DNA from: Myxococcota bacterium
Lineage (GTDB): Bacteria > Myxococcota_A > UBA9160 > UBA4427
DNA: 39,698 nucleotides
Direction: 5' to 3'
NCBI GenBank assembly: GCA_029243605.1
Contig: JAQWRT010000058.1
Location: forward strand, 1 to 39,698
Numbering within the stretch: position 1 is the stretch's first letter; each line of letters begins with the position of its first letter. The translations under genes and the position numbers were made by a program. The notes beneath the pieces are model-generated. The model did no database searches. It was not told where the DNA came from and was given only the letters and a program-made list of their open reading frames with translations. Shown one piece after another: positions 24,920-32,744 of this stretch.

Positions 24920-25358
24920 GATCGATGGCGTCCTCTAGAGCCGGCAGTCGCGCCCGGCGCAGTTGCTCCTCGAGCCGACTCAGGGACTCGAAGTTCCGCG
25001 AGAGTTCATGCCCGAACCGGACGTATTTTCTCGCCGGCGCCTAGGATACCCCGCTTCTCGGAATTTGCTGGGCACCGAGCGAAGCGACTCCTCGAGTTTT
25101 CAAGCGGCCACAATGAAGACCGAACTCTGGCAACTCTCCGCCTCGGCCCCGGCTCAGCCGGCTTGGGTCCGAGTTCTTCCAGGACTTCCCCCTGGTCATC
25201 GCCGCCACGTGGACCGATCGCGGGCTTAGGCAGGGTGTCGATTGAGAGGGTGTGGCTGGGGCCATGGAGTCCGCCCTGGGCCGCATAACACCCGTCGACC
25301 CCTGGCCTGGGGAGCCCGGGTGGTTTGAGGCCGGGGCTGGGTCATCGTTGAGGCGTTC
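24920..25358. other. 439-nt gap with no intact gene
   Basis: No frame here looks like a whole gene, and I see no repeat or RNA gene. On the plus strand about 25130-25245, one frame reads GSEFFQDFPLVIAATWTDRG and ends at a TGA, wording that recalls the C-terminal part of amidase-signature enzymes (FFxxYPLxLxPxWTxxxF). The rest of such a gene is not evident, so it could be a small remnant or chance. Confidence 0.4.
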
Positions 25359-26024
25359 CTAGAAATTATTCCCAGGCGATTCTCCGCCCAGTTCTTTGAC
25401 CCATCGCTGGGCCTGGTCGACCTCGCGCTGAGCCGACTTCTTTTTATCGTAGAGCAGGATCCGGGCCTCACCGGTGGGATAATCACGACGCATCATGTTG
25501 CCCACCGCGGTGTTAGCGGCCTCGAGCCGGGATTGGGCGCCTTGGAGCATGGCCTTCGCTTGGGAGAGGCTCTGGGGCCGAGGCGCGATGACATCCGGGT
25601 TCTGGCCTGAATCGTCCCCCCACTGGTAGCCGCCCGGGTTCGGGGGCGAGTCGCTGAGGGGTTCGGTGCCCACGGTGAGGGAGTCGGGAGAAACCCCGCT
25701 GCCGTGGATGGCGTTGGGGGCTTGGGAGCCCACGGAATTGGGCAGAGCGGAGGGGGCGACCACCATACTATTGGGATTCTCGGTGCCCACGGTGAGGGCA
25801 TCGGGGTTCTCGGTGTTGACCACAGCCCCGTCGCCCTCGGTCCCCTCGTCCCCGGCCATCTCGCTGAAGCTCCCCTGAGCCCAAACCGGGATCGATCCGA
25901 ATAAAAGGAGTGCGACCACGGCCACCCCCACCCCATGCGCCCACCGGCCGCGAATCCAGGTGCATTCAGCCCCTAGGGGAAGTTTGGGCTCGTTGGGCTG
26001 GACGCTCTGGCTCTCGGCTTTCAT
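25359..26024 (-). CDS. Exported protein with decapeptide-like repeats, unknown function
   Basis: 221 residues from ATG 26024, with GAAGGAG upstream. About 30 cytoplasmic residues precede a hydrophobic segment (31-50) ending PVWAQ, so it is either an exported protein with an extended signal or an N-anchored one. Residues 72-122 hold five imperfect units of 9-11 residues built around Pro-[Asn/Asp]-[Ala/Ser]-[Leu/Met/Val], such as ENPDALTVGT and SPDSLTVGTE. The C-terminal part, 145-215, is helical and charged (QSRLEAANTAVGNMM, DKKKSAQREVDQAQRW), suggesting a coiled coil. No known family is recognised. It has no close same-strand partner; the upstream 281 nt is shared with the divergent sulfotransferase. 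Confidence 0.72.
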   Translation of the reverse strand: MKAESQSVQPNEPKLPLGAECTWIRGRWAHGVGVAVVALLLFGSIPVWAQGSFSEMAGDEGTEGDGAVVNTENPDALTVGTENPNSMVVAPSALPNSVGSQAPNAIHGSGVSPDSLTVGTEPLSDSPPNPGGYQWGDDSGQNPDVIAPRPQSLSQAKAMLQGAQSRLEAANTAVGNMMRRDYPTGEARILLYDKKKSAQREVDQAQRWVKELGGESPGNNF

Positions 26025-26305
26025 CGCTGCTCCTTCATCATTTTGGTCGCCGCTCGATTCCCCCCGGGCTCCGCCGGCTGGGGACTGGGGCTGGTACAGG
26101 GTAGTCGAATAAACCCCGGCTATCTTGACCTAAGCGCGCGGAAGGACCGACCGCCAATGCCCGGAGAGTGAGGGTGCCCCGATTCGGCCCGAGAAATTTT
26201 GGTCCGAATCCCCCGTGCCGGCCGACTCAACCTGCATAGGCCATCAAAGAGCGTCGGAATTCCAGCGGTGTCCCGGCGCCGTAGCTCAGTGAAAGAGAGG
26301 AAAAA

Positions 26306-27307
26306 ATGCCCCTGTTCATGATCGGAATGCAGCGAAGCGGATCCAACTTGCTGAGGTTGATGCTCAACCAACTCCCTTCCATTGCGGCCCCCCACCCTCC
26401 CCATATTCTCGAGCGCATGGGTCCCTTCGAGTCTTCCTATGGCGACCTCTCCGAGGATAAGAATTTCCTCTCCCTGGTCGACGACGTCTGTTGCTTGGTA
26501 GAGACAAATCCGGTTAAGTGGGAATCGGTGAACCTCGACCGCAAAGCCATCGCGGCGTCTTGCTTCGAGCGATCCCTGGTCGCGGTCTACGGCCGGGTTC
26601 ATGACTCTTTGGCTTGCGCGTGGGGGGCCGAGGACTGGCTCTGCAAGAGCATGGCCAATGTTCACTATCTCGACGAAATCGAGCGCTATTTCGGGGAAAG
26701 CGCGAAATACATTTTTCTTTACCGCGATGGCCGGGATGTCGCGCTTTCGTTCCGGAAGGCGCTGATCGGCGATAAGACTTTCTACCATCTCGGAAAATCC
26801 TGGCACGAGACCCAGCAACTCGCGCTCGACCTTCGGGATCGAGTCGATTCCCAACGGTTTTTCGGGATCAGCTATGAGGAATTGGTGGCCGATCCCGAAG
26901 CTGTGCTTCGCCGGATTTGCCACTTTCTGGGCACGGCGTACAGCCCCTCGATGATGAATTTTCATGAATCTCGGGAGGCGGGCCGTACCGCCGTCACGGG
27001 GCTGTGGTCCAACGTGAGCCGGCCGGTAGACCAGTCGAATTGTGCGAAGTTCTTGAAGGAACTGAGCCCCCAGGAGATCGAACTCTTCGAAGAGGTCGCT
27101 GGGGATTCTCTGGACGCCCTGGACTACCCGCGCTATTTCGTGGAGTCCGGGTCCGAGAAGGAACTGTCTCAAGCGAGGGTGGCCGAGCTCTCCGCTGAGA
27201 ACGAGCGACTCAAAGAAGCCGCCGTCCGTAATTCGGATCCCATGGACCTTGAGCTTCGCCAACCCCAGGCAAAATTGATGAAATCCATTCAAGCCCGCTT
27301 GGCTTAG
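26306..27307 (+). CDS. PAPS-dependent sulfotransferase family protein
   Basis: 333 residues. The 5'-phosphosulfate-binding loop is IGMQRSGSNLLRLML (6-20) and the 3'-phosphate-binding strand is KYIFLYRDGRDVALSF (134-149), both intact. FGISYEELVADPEAVLRRI (cut) is also standard for the family. Such enzymes move sulfate from PAPS to hydroxyl or amino groups of glycans, lipids or peptides. Residues about 286-310 (SQARVAELSAENERLKEA) form a short coiled coil not usual in the core domain, perhaps for dimerisation. The ATG 26306 start follows GAGAGG. It is 15 nt from the chromate transporter gene, so the two are probably cotranscribed; sulfate-analogue transport and sulfation may be functionally related, but this is speculative. 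Confidence 0.88.
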   Translation: MPLFMIGMQRSGSNLLRLMLNQLPSIAAPHPPHILERMGPFESSYGDLSEDKNFLSLVDDVCCLVETNPVKWESVNLDRKAIAASCFERSLVAVYGRVHDSLACAWGAEDWLCKSMANVHYLDEIERYFGESAKYIFLYRDGRDVALSFRKALIGDKTFYHLGKSWHETQQLALDLRDRVDSQRFFGISYEELVADPEAVLRRICHFLGTAYSPSMMNFHESREAGRTAVTGLWSNVSRPVDQSNCAKFLKELSPQEIELFEEVAGDSLDALDYPRYFVESGSEKELSQARVAELSAENERLKEAAVRNSDPMDLELRQPQAKLMKSIQARLA

Positions 27308-27322
27308 CGAACGCCCAGGGCC

Positions 27323-28582
27323 GTGAACGACGGAAAGACAATGCTGGCCCAGGCCGATGAAATCCAAACACGCGAAACCAGGGAAGTCGGACTTCTCTTT
27401 CTGGCCTGGACATTCCTCCGCATCGGCGCCACCGCTTTCGGCGGCTTCATGGCCCTGGTCTCCGTTGTCCAGACCATCGTCGTCGACCGAAAGAAATGGC
27501 TGCGAACCGAGGAGATGCTCGACGGAGTCTCCCTTGCCACAATCCTCCCCGGACCCGTCGCCATCAACGTGGTTGCCTATGTGGGTTATAAGCTGAGGGG
27601 TGGACTCGGAGCCCTGGTCTGTGCCACCGCGGTGGTCCTGCCCTCTTTTCTTCTCCTCGTCGCGTTCACCATGGCCTACCTGGAATGGGGCGAGATCCCA
27701 GTCGTGGACAAGGCCCTCATGGGCTTCATCCCGGCAGTGGCCGCGATTATTCTCAATGCGGCCTGGGGTATGCGTACCAAGGCGCTCGGGGGCTGGCTCG
27801 AGATCGTGTTGGCGATCCTGGCGTGTCTCCTGATGATCCTAGTCGGCGGCTTCTATTTAACCCTGGGCATCGTGGTGGGCGCTGGCGGCGTCGGATTGTT
27901 AGCTTTTCGCCGAGCGAAGCCCTTGGCGCAAGCCGGAGATTCCGACCAGGCCCCCCCTCGCGACGCCCCTGCACCCTCGGGTTCCCTCCTGAGTTGGCTC
28001 GTCCCCTCGGCGTTCCTCGCCCTGTTCCTGGGACTCTTCGTGATTCGTCCGCCCGGGATCGAAGCCAGTCCCCCGGCTGAACTTTTCGTGACCTTTTCGG
28101 GGATGAGCTTGATGCTCTTTGGTGGGGGGTTCGTCTTCATTCCCCTGATTCAGGAAATCGTCGTCGATGGACTCCATTGGGTTTCCCAGGCGGAATTCGC
28201 CAGTGCCATCGCCCTGGGCCAGATCACGCCTGGACCCATCCTCATCAGCGCCACGTTCATCGGCTACAAGGTCTACGGCCTGCTGGGCGCGTTTCTCGCC
28301 ACCTTCGGCATCTTCTTCCCGCCCGCGCTTCTGATGGTCACCGCATCCAGGGCTCTGGATCGGATCAACCACTCCCAACCGATCCAAAACGGCCTCCGGG
28401 GGATACGCGCCGCGGTGGTCGGACTGATCGTCGCCGCCGCCATCGTCGTCGGACAGAGTGCTGCCTTGAATTGGGCCACTCTGGTCATCTTCCTTGCGAC
28501 CCTCGCCGGGTTGATTCGTTTCAAGATCGACGTGGCCTGGCTCATCCCCACCGCCGGATTGCTGGGCGTGCTCCTGCACTGA
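27323..28582 (+). CDS. chrA: Chromate transporter, two-domain ChrA
   Basis: 419 residues made of two homologous CHR halves. The first half (about 20-190) has LRIGATAFGGFMALVSVVQ and LPGPVAINVVAYVGYKLRGG; the second (about 225-410) has FGGGFVFIPLIQEIV and ITPGPILISATFIGYKVYG. The repeated PGP and FGG motifs are typical. ChrA exports chromate, a sulfate analogue, from the cytoplasm using the proton gradient. The start may be GTG 27323, used here, or ATG 27341. It follows the sulfotransferase by 15 nt; the AsmA-like gene comes 129 nt later. No regulator (ChrB or PadR type) is present in the window. Confidence 0.92.
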   Translation: MNDGKTMLAQADEIQTRETREVGLLFLAWTFLRIGATAFGGFMALVSVVQTIVVDRKKWLRTEEMLDGVSLATILPGPVAINVVAYVGYKLRGGLGALVCATAVVLPSFLLLVAFTMAYLEWGEIPVVDKALMGFIPAVAAIILNAAWGMRTKALGGWLEIVLAILACLLMILVGGFYLTLGIVVGAGGVGLLAFRRAKPLAQAGDSDQAPPRDAPAPSGSLLSWLVPSAFLALFLGLFVIRPPGIEASPPAELFVTFSGMSLMLFGGGFVFIPLIQEIVVDGLHWVSQAEFASAIALGQITPGPILISATFIGYKVYGLLGAFLATFGIFFPPALLMVTASRALDRINHSQPIQNGLRGIRAAVVGLIVAAAIVVGQSAALNWATLVIFLATLAGLIRFKIDVAWLIPTAGLLGVLLH

Positions 28583-28711
28583 TGCGCGAAGGCGCGGCCC
28601 CCCGTATGGCAGGGCCCCGGGTTGCACTAGAATGGCGGGCCCAGCCATCGAAGAGCGGGCCCGCTTCCCTCGTAGATCGGGTCCCGCCGAACGCCCGGAG
28701 ACATCGTCGCA

Positions 28712-31700
28712 TTGCGTCGCGCAGCCACTTGGACCCTCGGAATTCTCCTCGTCACGGCGCTCGCGCTTGCCTTGGCGCTTCAATCCGTGGATCGTGCAGG
28801 AGTTCGGGCGCGCCTTGCCCAGGAGTTGTCCCAGGCAACGGGCTACACCATCGAGATCACCGGAAATCTCGCCCTTGGCCTCTTCCCCCATCCCGGGGTG
28901 AGCGCCGCCGGAGTCCGTATCGCAAGCCCACTTCCCGATCAGCCCCACCCGCTGATCCAAGCCAAAAGGCTCGATATTCGGATCGCCCTGCTCGCCAGCC
29001 TGCGTCATGGAAGCGTTCGCCTGCAAACGATCGAGCTCGGGGACGTCGACCTCTGGTTGCGTCGAGACGCCAACGGCCAGGAAAATTGGAGTCCTCCCGG
29101 GGAGGCCAACGCCTCTTCCCACGCTCCTCCCCAGCCGGCGAATCCCGGCTCCCCTTCCCTGGGGCCGACGGTGGACCCGACGCCTCGTCGGCTCGATATC
29201 GTCGATATGAGAGTCCACTTTTTCCATGCCGACGCCGATCGTACGTGGCTTCTCAACCTCTCCCGGGTTGAGCTATCGCGGTCGCACAAGGGCGCTCCGG
29301 TCCACTATGACCTCGATGGCAAGCTCGATTCAGCGGCCTTTGAGCTCGCGGGGACGGTCAGCCTCGACGCCACCCGGCCGCCGCCCCAGCCTCGACGCTG
29401 GTCCATCGAGACCACGCTCTCGATGAAGGCGACGGGCACTCGCCTGGGCATCCAAGGCGTCAGCGGCGTTCTCCCCGACCTCAGCGCTTTGAGTCTGGCC
29501 CTCACCCTCGAGAGCGACGAGCCCCTCGAACTCGCTCACCGGCTTGGGGTCCCGGGGGTCGAGGCCTGGGCCGATGTCCTTGGCCCGATCAAGCTCACCG
29601 GCCAGGTTCTTGGAAGCGGACCCGAAGCCCTTCAGATCAAGGACGCGGTTCTGTCCGGTGGCCGCAAGGAACTCGCTGAATTGAAAATCTCGGGCAGCGT
29701 GGCCGATATTCTCTCGGGGAAGGGGCTCGATTTTGATGTGTCTCTCGACACTCCGGATCTGGGTCCGGTGCTGGCCCCCCTTGAACTGGGTGCCGCCGAA
29801 GTCGGTGCCTCGAGGCTCCGGGCGAAGCTCCGGGGCAGTGTCCAGGCCCCCCGAGCCGAGAGCGTCGAAATGACCCTCAGCCCGAAGAATGGGCTCGATC
29901 TACACCTGCGCGGAGATCTCGGCTACTCGACTGGCGGGTTCCACGGCGGCGTTGACCTCACCCTTGAGGGCCCCGACCTTCAAACCGTCACCGATTATCT
30001 CCTGAGTCTGCGCCCCTCCCAGGACAAGGCGCTCCGGGCAAACCTCGGCGAATTGAAAGCGCGGCCTATGATCCAGCATCTGCTCGCGCTGCACCCTCTG
30101 CGGTTCACGGGTCGCCTGAGCTCGACCGGATCGGATTGGTCCCTGAGCAAGCTCGACGGAAAGCTCGGGCCGACCGGGGGCGATTGGGTAGAGGTTTCGG
30201 GTCAGGCAGCCAAACTCTGGCCCACACTGGATCAGCTGGCTTTGAAGCTGCGCGGACATCTCGTGACCCCCGCCCACTTGCTGAGCCAGGCGAGCCATGC
30301 CGTCGATGCCATCGAGCGGGTCGAAGCGGAGGCTGTCCTCGCCATGAGCCATGGGAAGGACCCGGCGCTCCAGGACCTGAAGCTTTCGGTGGGAATGGCG
30401 AATTCGGTGGAGATCGGGGCTCGGGGCAAACTCATTCTGGGAGACCACGCGGCCGACCAGAGCGGGCAGCTCGCACTCTCGCTGAAGGCTCCCGATCTGG
30501 CCGCAGTGGGGAAGGTCTGGGGAAGTTCGCTTCCCGTCTTGGGTCCCTTCTCGCTGAGCGGTGACCTCACGGGAACCTTGGACAGCCTCGCGCTTACAGG
30601 GCTGGTGGGCCAACTCGGGAGAGAATCTCTCCGTGGCCAGGGGAAATACGCCGGGGGCGGGCCGGTGCCGGTCTTCGACCTCGACCTCCAATGGGCGCAG
30701 CTCGATCTTGCTCGTTGGCACTCGGGTCCGACCAAACCAAGCGACGAGGGCGATCGGGATCAAGCCTCGGTGGCGCCCTTTCGCTTGGAACCGGCTCAGC
30801 TGGCCTGGCTCTCCAAAACCAAGGGGCACGTGGCCCTGGATGTGGGCCAGTTGACCCTGAGCGAAGAGTGGGTCGCCCAGGAACTGAGCGTGGGTTTCGA
30901 CTGGTCCGGGGGCGTCCTGCGTGGCCCCACGCTGGAAATGCATTGGCCCGAGGGCAAGCTCTCCCTGCGCGGCGAGTTGGACGCTCGCGAACCCTCGCCG
31001 GCCCTCGCCCTTGGGTTCGCGGGAAAGGGGTTCCCCCTCGGCACCTTCGTGCGCTGGGCTGGGTATCCGAATCTCGGGACTGGCTCCGTGGATGCGACCC
31101 TGTCTCTTGCGGGTCGCGGATCCGATCTTCCCGCTTTGGAGAAGAGCCTCAGCGGCGGTCTTCTGGTTGAAATTGGACAGGGGAAGGTATCGGCCCGATA
31201 CGCCGACGCCGTCGCTCTCTCTCTGCATATCAAGCCCGATGTGGGGGACGTTCCCATGAACTGCCTGATCGCAGCGCTTCGTGTCGAAAAGGGGATTGCG
31301 CGTACGGACGCGCTGCTCTGGGACACCCCGGACAAGCAGGTTCGAGGCATGGGGTTCGTCAACCTTCCCGAGCGCAGCCTGGATATCCTCTTTCGGCCCC
31401 ACCTCAAGCAGACCCTCGCCACGGGGATCACCGCGGCCATCCGCGTCAAGGGACCCCTGGGCGACCTGAGCCTGAGGCCCGAACCTCTCCAGACCGCGAC
31501 CGACCTGACCCGAGGTCTCCTGGACCGGGCGGTTCGCGTTGTCGGCAAGACTTCCCCTGAGATCTCCGGTGCGCTCAAGGAGTTTGGAGCCCGCACGGAT
31601 AAGGCCTTCAGCGCCACCGGCCTCGATATTTCAGTGGTTCAAACTTTGCTGGGCGAAGATGTCACGTGTACCTCGGTCAGGAATAAACGTACGGTTGTGG

Positions 31701-31768
31701 AGCTCGAGGCCTACACCCCGGCTCAGCACTTCCCCATCGTCGCGTCCGAGAAGAGCCCTCCCCAATGA
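28712..31768 (+). CDS. AsmA family envelope protein
   Basis: 1018 residues from TTG 28712, with CGGAG eleven bases upstream. An N-terminal helix (about 6-23) anchors it in the inner membrane; the following text, TGYTIEITGNLALGLFPHPG (38-57), is the AsmA N-terminal domain. Long beta-repeat regions with recurring D-L and L-S-L-K elements fill the middle, and the last 250 residues (LSGGLLVEIGQGKVSARYADA cut, GMGFVNLPERSLDILF) are the AsmA C-terminal domain. The family spans the periplasm and is implicated in phospholipid transport to the outer membrane. It ends just before a probable terminator. The start is chosen because no ATG keeps the membrane anchor. Confidence 0.9.
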   Translation: MRRAATWTLGILLVTALALALALQSVDRAGVRARLAQELSQATGYTIEITGNLALGLFPHPGVSAAGVRIASPLPDQPHPLIQAKRLDIRIALLASLRHGSVRLQTIELGDVDLWLRRDANGQENWSPPGEANASSHAPPQPANPGSPSLGPTVDPTPRRLDIVDMRVHFFHADADRTWLLNLSRVELSRSHKGAPVHYDLDGKLDSAAFELAGTVSLDATRPPPQPRRWSIETTLSMKATGTRLGIQGVSGVLPDLSALSLALTLESDEPLELAHRLGVPGVEAWADVLGPIKLTGQVLGSGPEALQIKDAVLSGGRKELAELKISGSVADILSGKGLDFDVSLDTPDLGPVLAPLELGAAEVGASRLRAKLRGSVQAPRAESVEMTLSPKNGLDLHLRGDLGYSTGGFHGGVDLTLEGPDLQTVTDYLLSLRPSQDKALRANLGELKARPMIQHLLALHPLRFTGRLSSTGSDWSLSKLDGKLGPTGGDWVEVSGQAAKLWPTLDQLALKLRGHLVTPAHLLSQASHAVDAIERVEAEAVLAMSHGKDPALQDLKLSVGMANSVEIGARGKLILGDHAADQSGQLALSLKAPDLAAVGKVWGSSLPVLGPFSLSGDLTGTLDSLALTGLVGQLGRESLRGQGKYAGGGPVPVFDLDLQWAQLDLARWHSGPTKPSDEGDRDQASVAPFRLEPAQLAWLSKTKGHVALDVGQLTLSEEWVAQELSVGFDWSGGVLRGPTLEMHWPEGKLSLRGELDAREPSPALALGFAGKGFPLGTFVRWAGYPNLGTGSVDATLSLAGRGSDLPALEKSLSGGLLVEIGQGKVSARYADAVALSLHIKPDVGDVPMNCLIAALRVEKGIARTDALLWDTPDKQVRGMGFVNLPERSLDILFRPHLKQTLATGITAAIRVKGPLGDLSLRPEPLQTATDLTRGLLDRAVRVVGKTSPEISGALKEFGARTDKAFSATGLDISVVQTLLGEDVTCTSVRNKRTVVELEAYTPAQHFPIVASEKSPPQ

Positions 31769-31774
31769 CCGGGT

Positions 31775-31821
31775 CCCGGGAAAGCGGCGGATCGCCCCCA
31801 CAGCGTCATTCCCGGGTTTTT
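31775..31821 (+). terminator. Probable terminator after the AsmA-like gene
   Basis: CCCGGGAA (31775-31782) pairs with TTCCCGGG (31809-31816), followed by TTTTT. The 26-base loop can form a smaller GGCG/CGCC hairpin. It begins 7 nt after the AsmA stop codon. Confidence 0.6.
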
Positions 31822-31940
31822 AGGCGGCACCCAGGGACTCGAATTTCCTGGGTCACGAGGTGACAAGGCCCGGGCGCGACGCCTATGCTTCACACCGCGA
31901 CCCCGCTGGGCCGCCCCACGAGAGAAAGGGCGAATAACGA

Positions 31941-32252
31941 ATGGCTCTACTGGCTCCCAAATGCGATCGATGCGGAAGACGAACCCGGCATACCGAGGAA
32001 GACAAGCCGATCTGTGAGGCGTGCGCCGAGGAGATGAATCTCCTAGTCCAGGCCGACTATGAGGTCGATCGACTTTGCCCTCTCGACGGAACCGCTATGA
32101 AAAAAGAGGTGGCGCACATGCTGGTCATCGACCGCTGCCCGAAATGCAGTGGAGTCTGGCTCGACGGCGGAGAACTCGAGCGTCTGAAAGAGGGCGTCCA
32201 GATGGAGGCCGTGCTCGCCACCACCCGCGGTCTGACTTCGCCTCTTATCTGA
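31941..32252 (+). CDS. Zinc-ribbon protein with zf-TFIIB domain
   Basis: 103 residues. A first ribbon uses Cys8, Cys11, Cys25 and Cys28. A second, zf-TFIIB-like, runs CPLDGTAM...CPKCSGVWLDGGELERL with Cys46, Cys66 and Cys69. The fourth ligand, normally Cys, is Asp49 here, so the second site may bind zinc weakly or with Asp. The WLDGGELE tail is the family hallmark. The function of these small proteins is not established. The gene is 18 nt before the YkgJ-type gene, and the two cysteine-cluster proteins are likely cotranscribed. Confidence 0.85.
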   Translation: MALLAPKCDRCGRRTRHTEEDKPICEACAEEMNLLVQADYEVDRLCPLDGTAMKKEVAHMLVIDRCPKCSGVWLDGGELERLKEGVQMEAVLATTRGLTSPLI

Positions 32253-32270
32253 TTCGCGGAGCGGCTTCCC

Positions 32271-32744
32271 TTGCCTCCCTGGTACGCGTCCGGACTCGAG
32301 TTCGAGTGTTCCCAGTGCGGCCGATGCTGCACCGGCGAGCCGGGAACAGTCTTTGTGACCGAGGAGGAGATCCAAGGGCTCGCGGGTGAAACGGGCCTCA
32401 CGCCCGAGGACTTTCGCGCGCGCTACACCCGGGTGCTCGGTGCCCGCGAAACGGTCCTGGGCGAGCGAGAGGATGGCTCCTGCGTCCTGCACGGGGGAGC
32501 CCGAGGCTGCCTTGTCTACGGCGCGCGTCCCCGGCAATGCGTCAGCTACCCCTTCTGGCGGAAGGTGGTCGCCTCCAGGGAGCGCTGGCAGGCCGAGGCG
32601 CAGAATTGTCCGGGCATCGGGCAGGGGACGCTTCGAACCCCGGCCGAGATCGCGAACTTCGCAGACGACGATGGGACCCTTTCCACCCAGCGAGAGAAGA
32701 AGTCCCGGGGCGGCCGGAAGGGCCCAGAGAACTCCGGCGGATAA
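32271..32744 (+). CDS. YkgJ-family cysteine-cluster protein
   Basis: 157 residues from TTG 32271, with GCGGAG nine bases upstream. The N-terminal cluster ECSQCGRCCTG supplies Cys13, Cys16, Cys19 and Cys20. Further cysteines at GSCVLH, GCLVYGARPRQC and NCPG complete the YkgJ/CxxCxxCC pattern, thought to bind a metal or iron-sulfur centre. The C-terminal 30 residues are charged and probably disordered. Its TAA is immediately adjacent to the stop of the convergent ClC gene, with no bases between. Role unknown. Confidence 0.85.
   Translation: MPPWYASGLEFECSQCGRCCTGEPGTVFVTEEEIQGLAGETGLTPEDFRARYTRVLGARETVLGEREDGSCVLHGGARGCLVYGARPRQCVSYPFWRKVVASRERWQAEAQNCPGIGQGTLRTPAEIANFADDDGTLSTQREKKSRGGRKGPENSGG

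Noticed and set aside
26276..26310. GCCGTAGCTCAGTG, which looks like the 5' end of a tRNA
   Set aside because: No matching anticodon arm, T-arm or acceptor complement follows, and the sulfotransferase gene starts within the span.
27899..29227. Long minus-strand open frame (442 codons) over the chromate transporter and AsmA-like genes
   Set aside because: It is rich in Arg, Gly and Asp without motifs and lies opposite two well-supported genes; such frames are expected by chance at high GC.
29900..31402. 500-codon minus-strand open frame opposite the AsmA-like gene
   Set aside because: It has no recognisable domain or ribosome-binding site, and the plus-strand gene explains the region.
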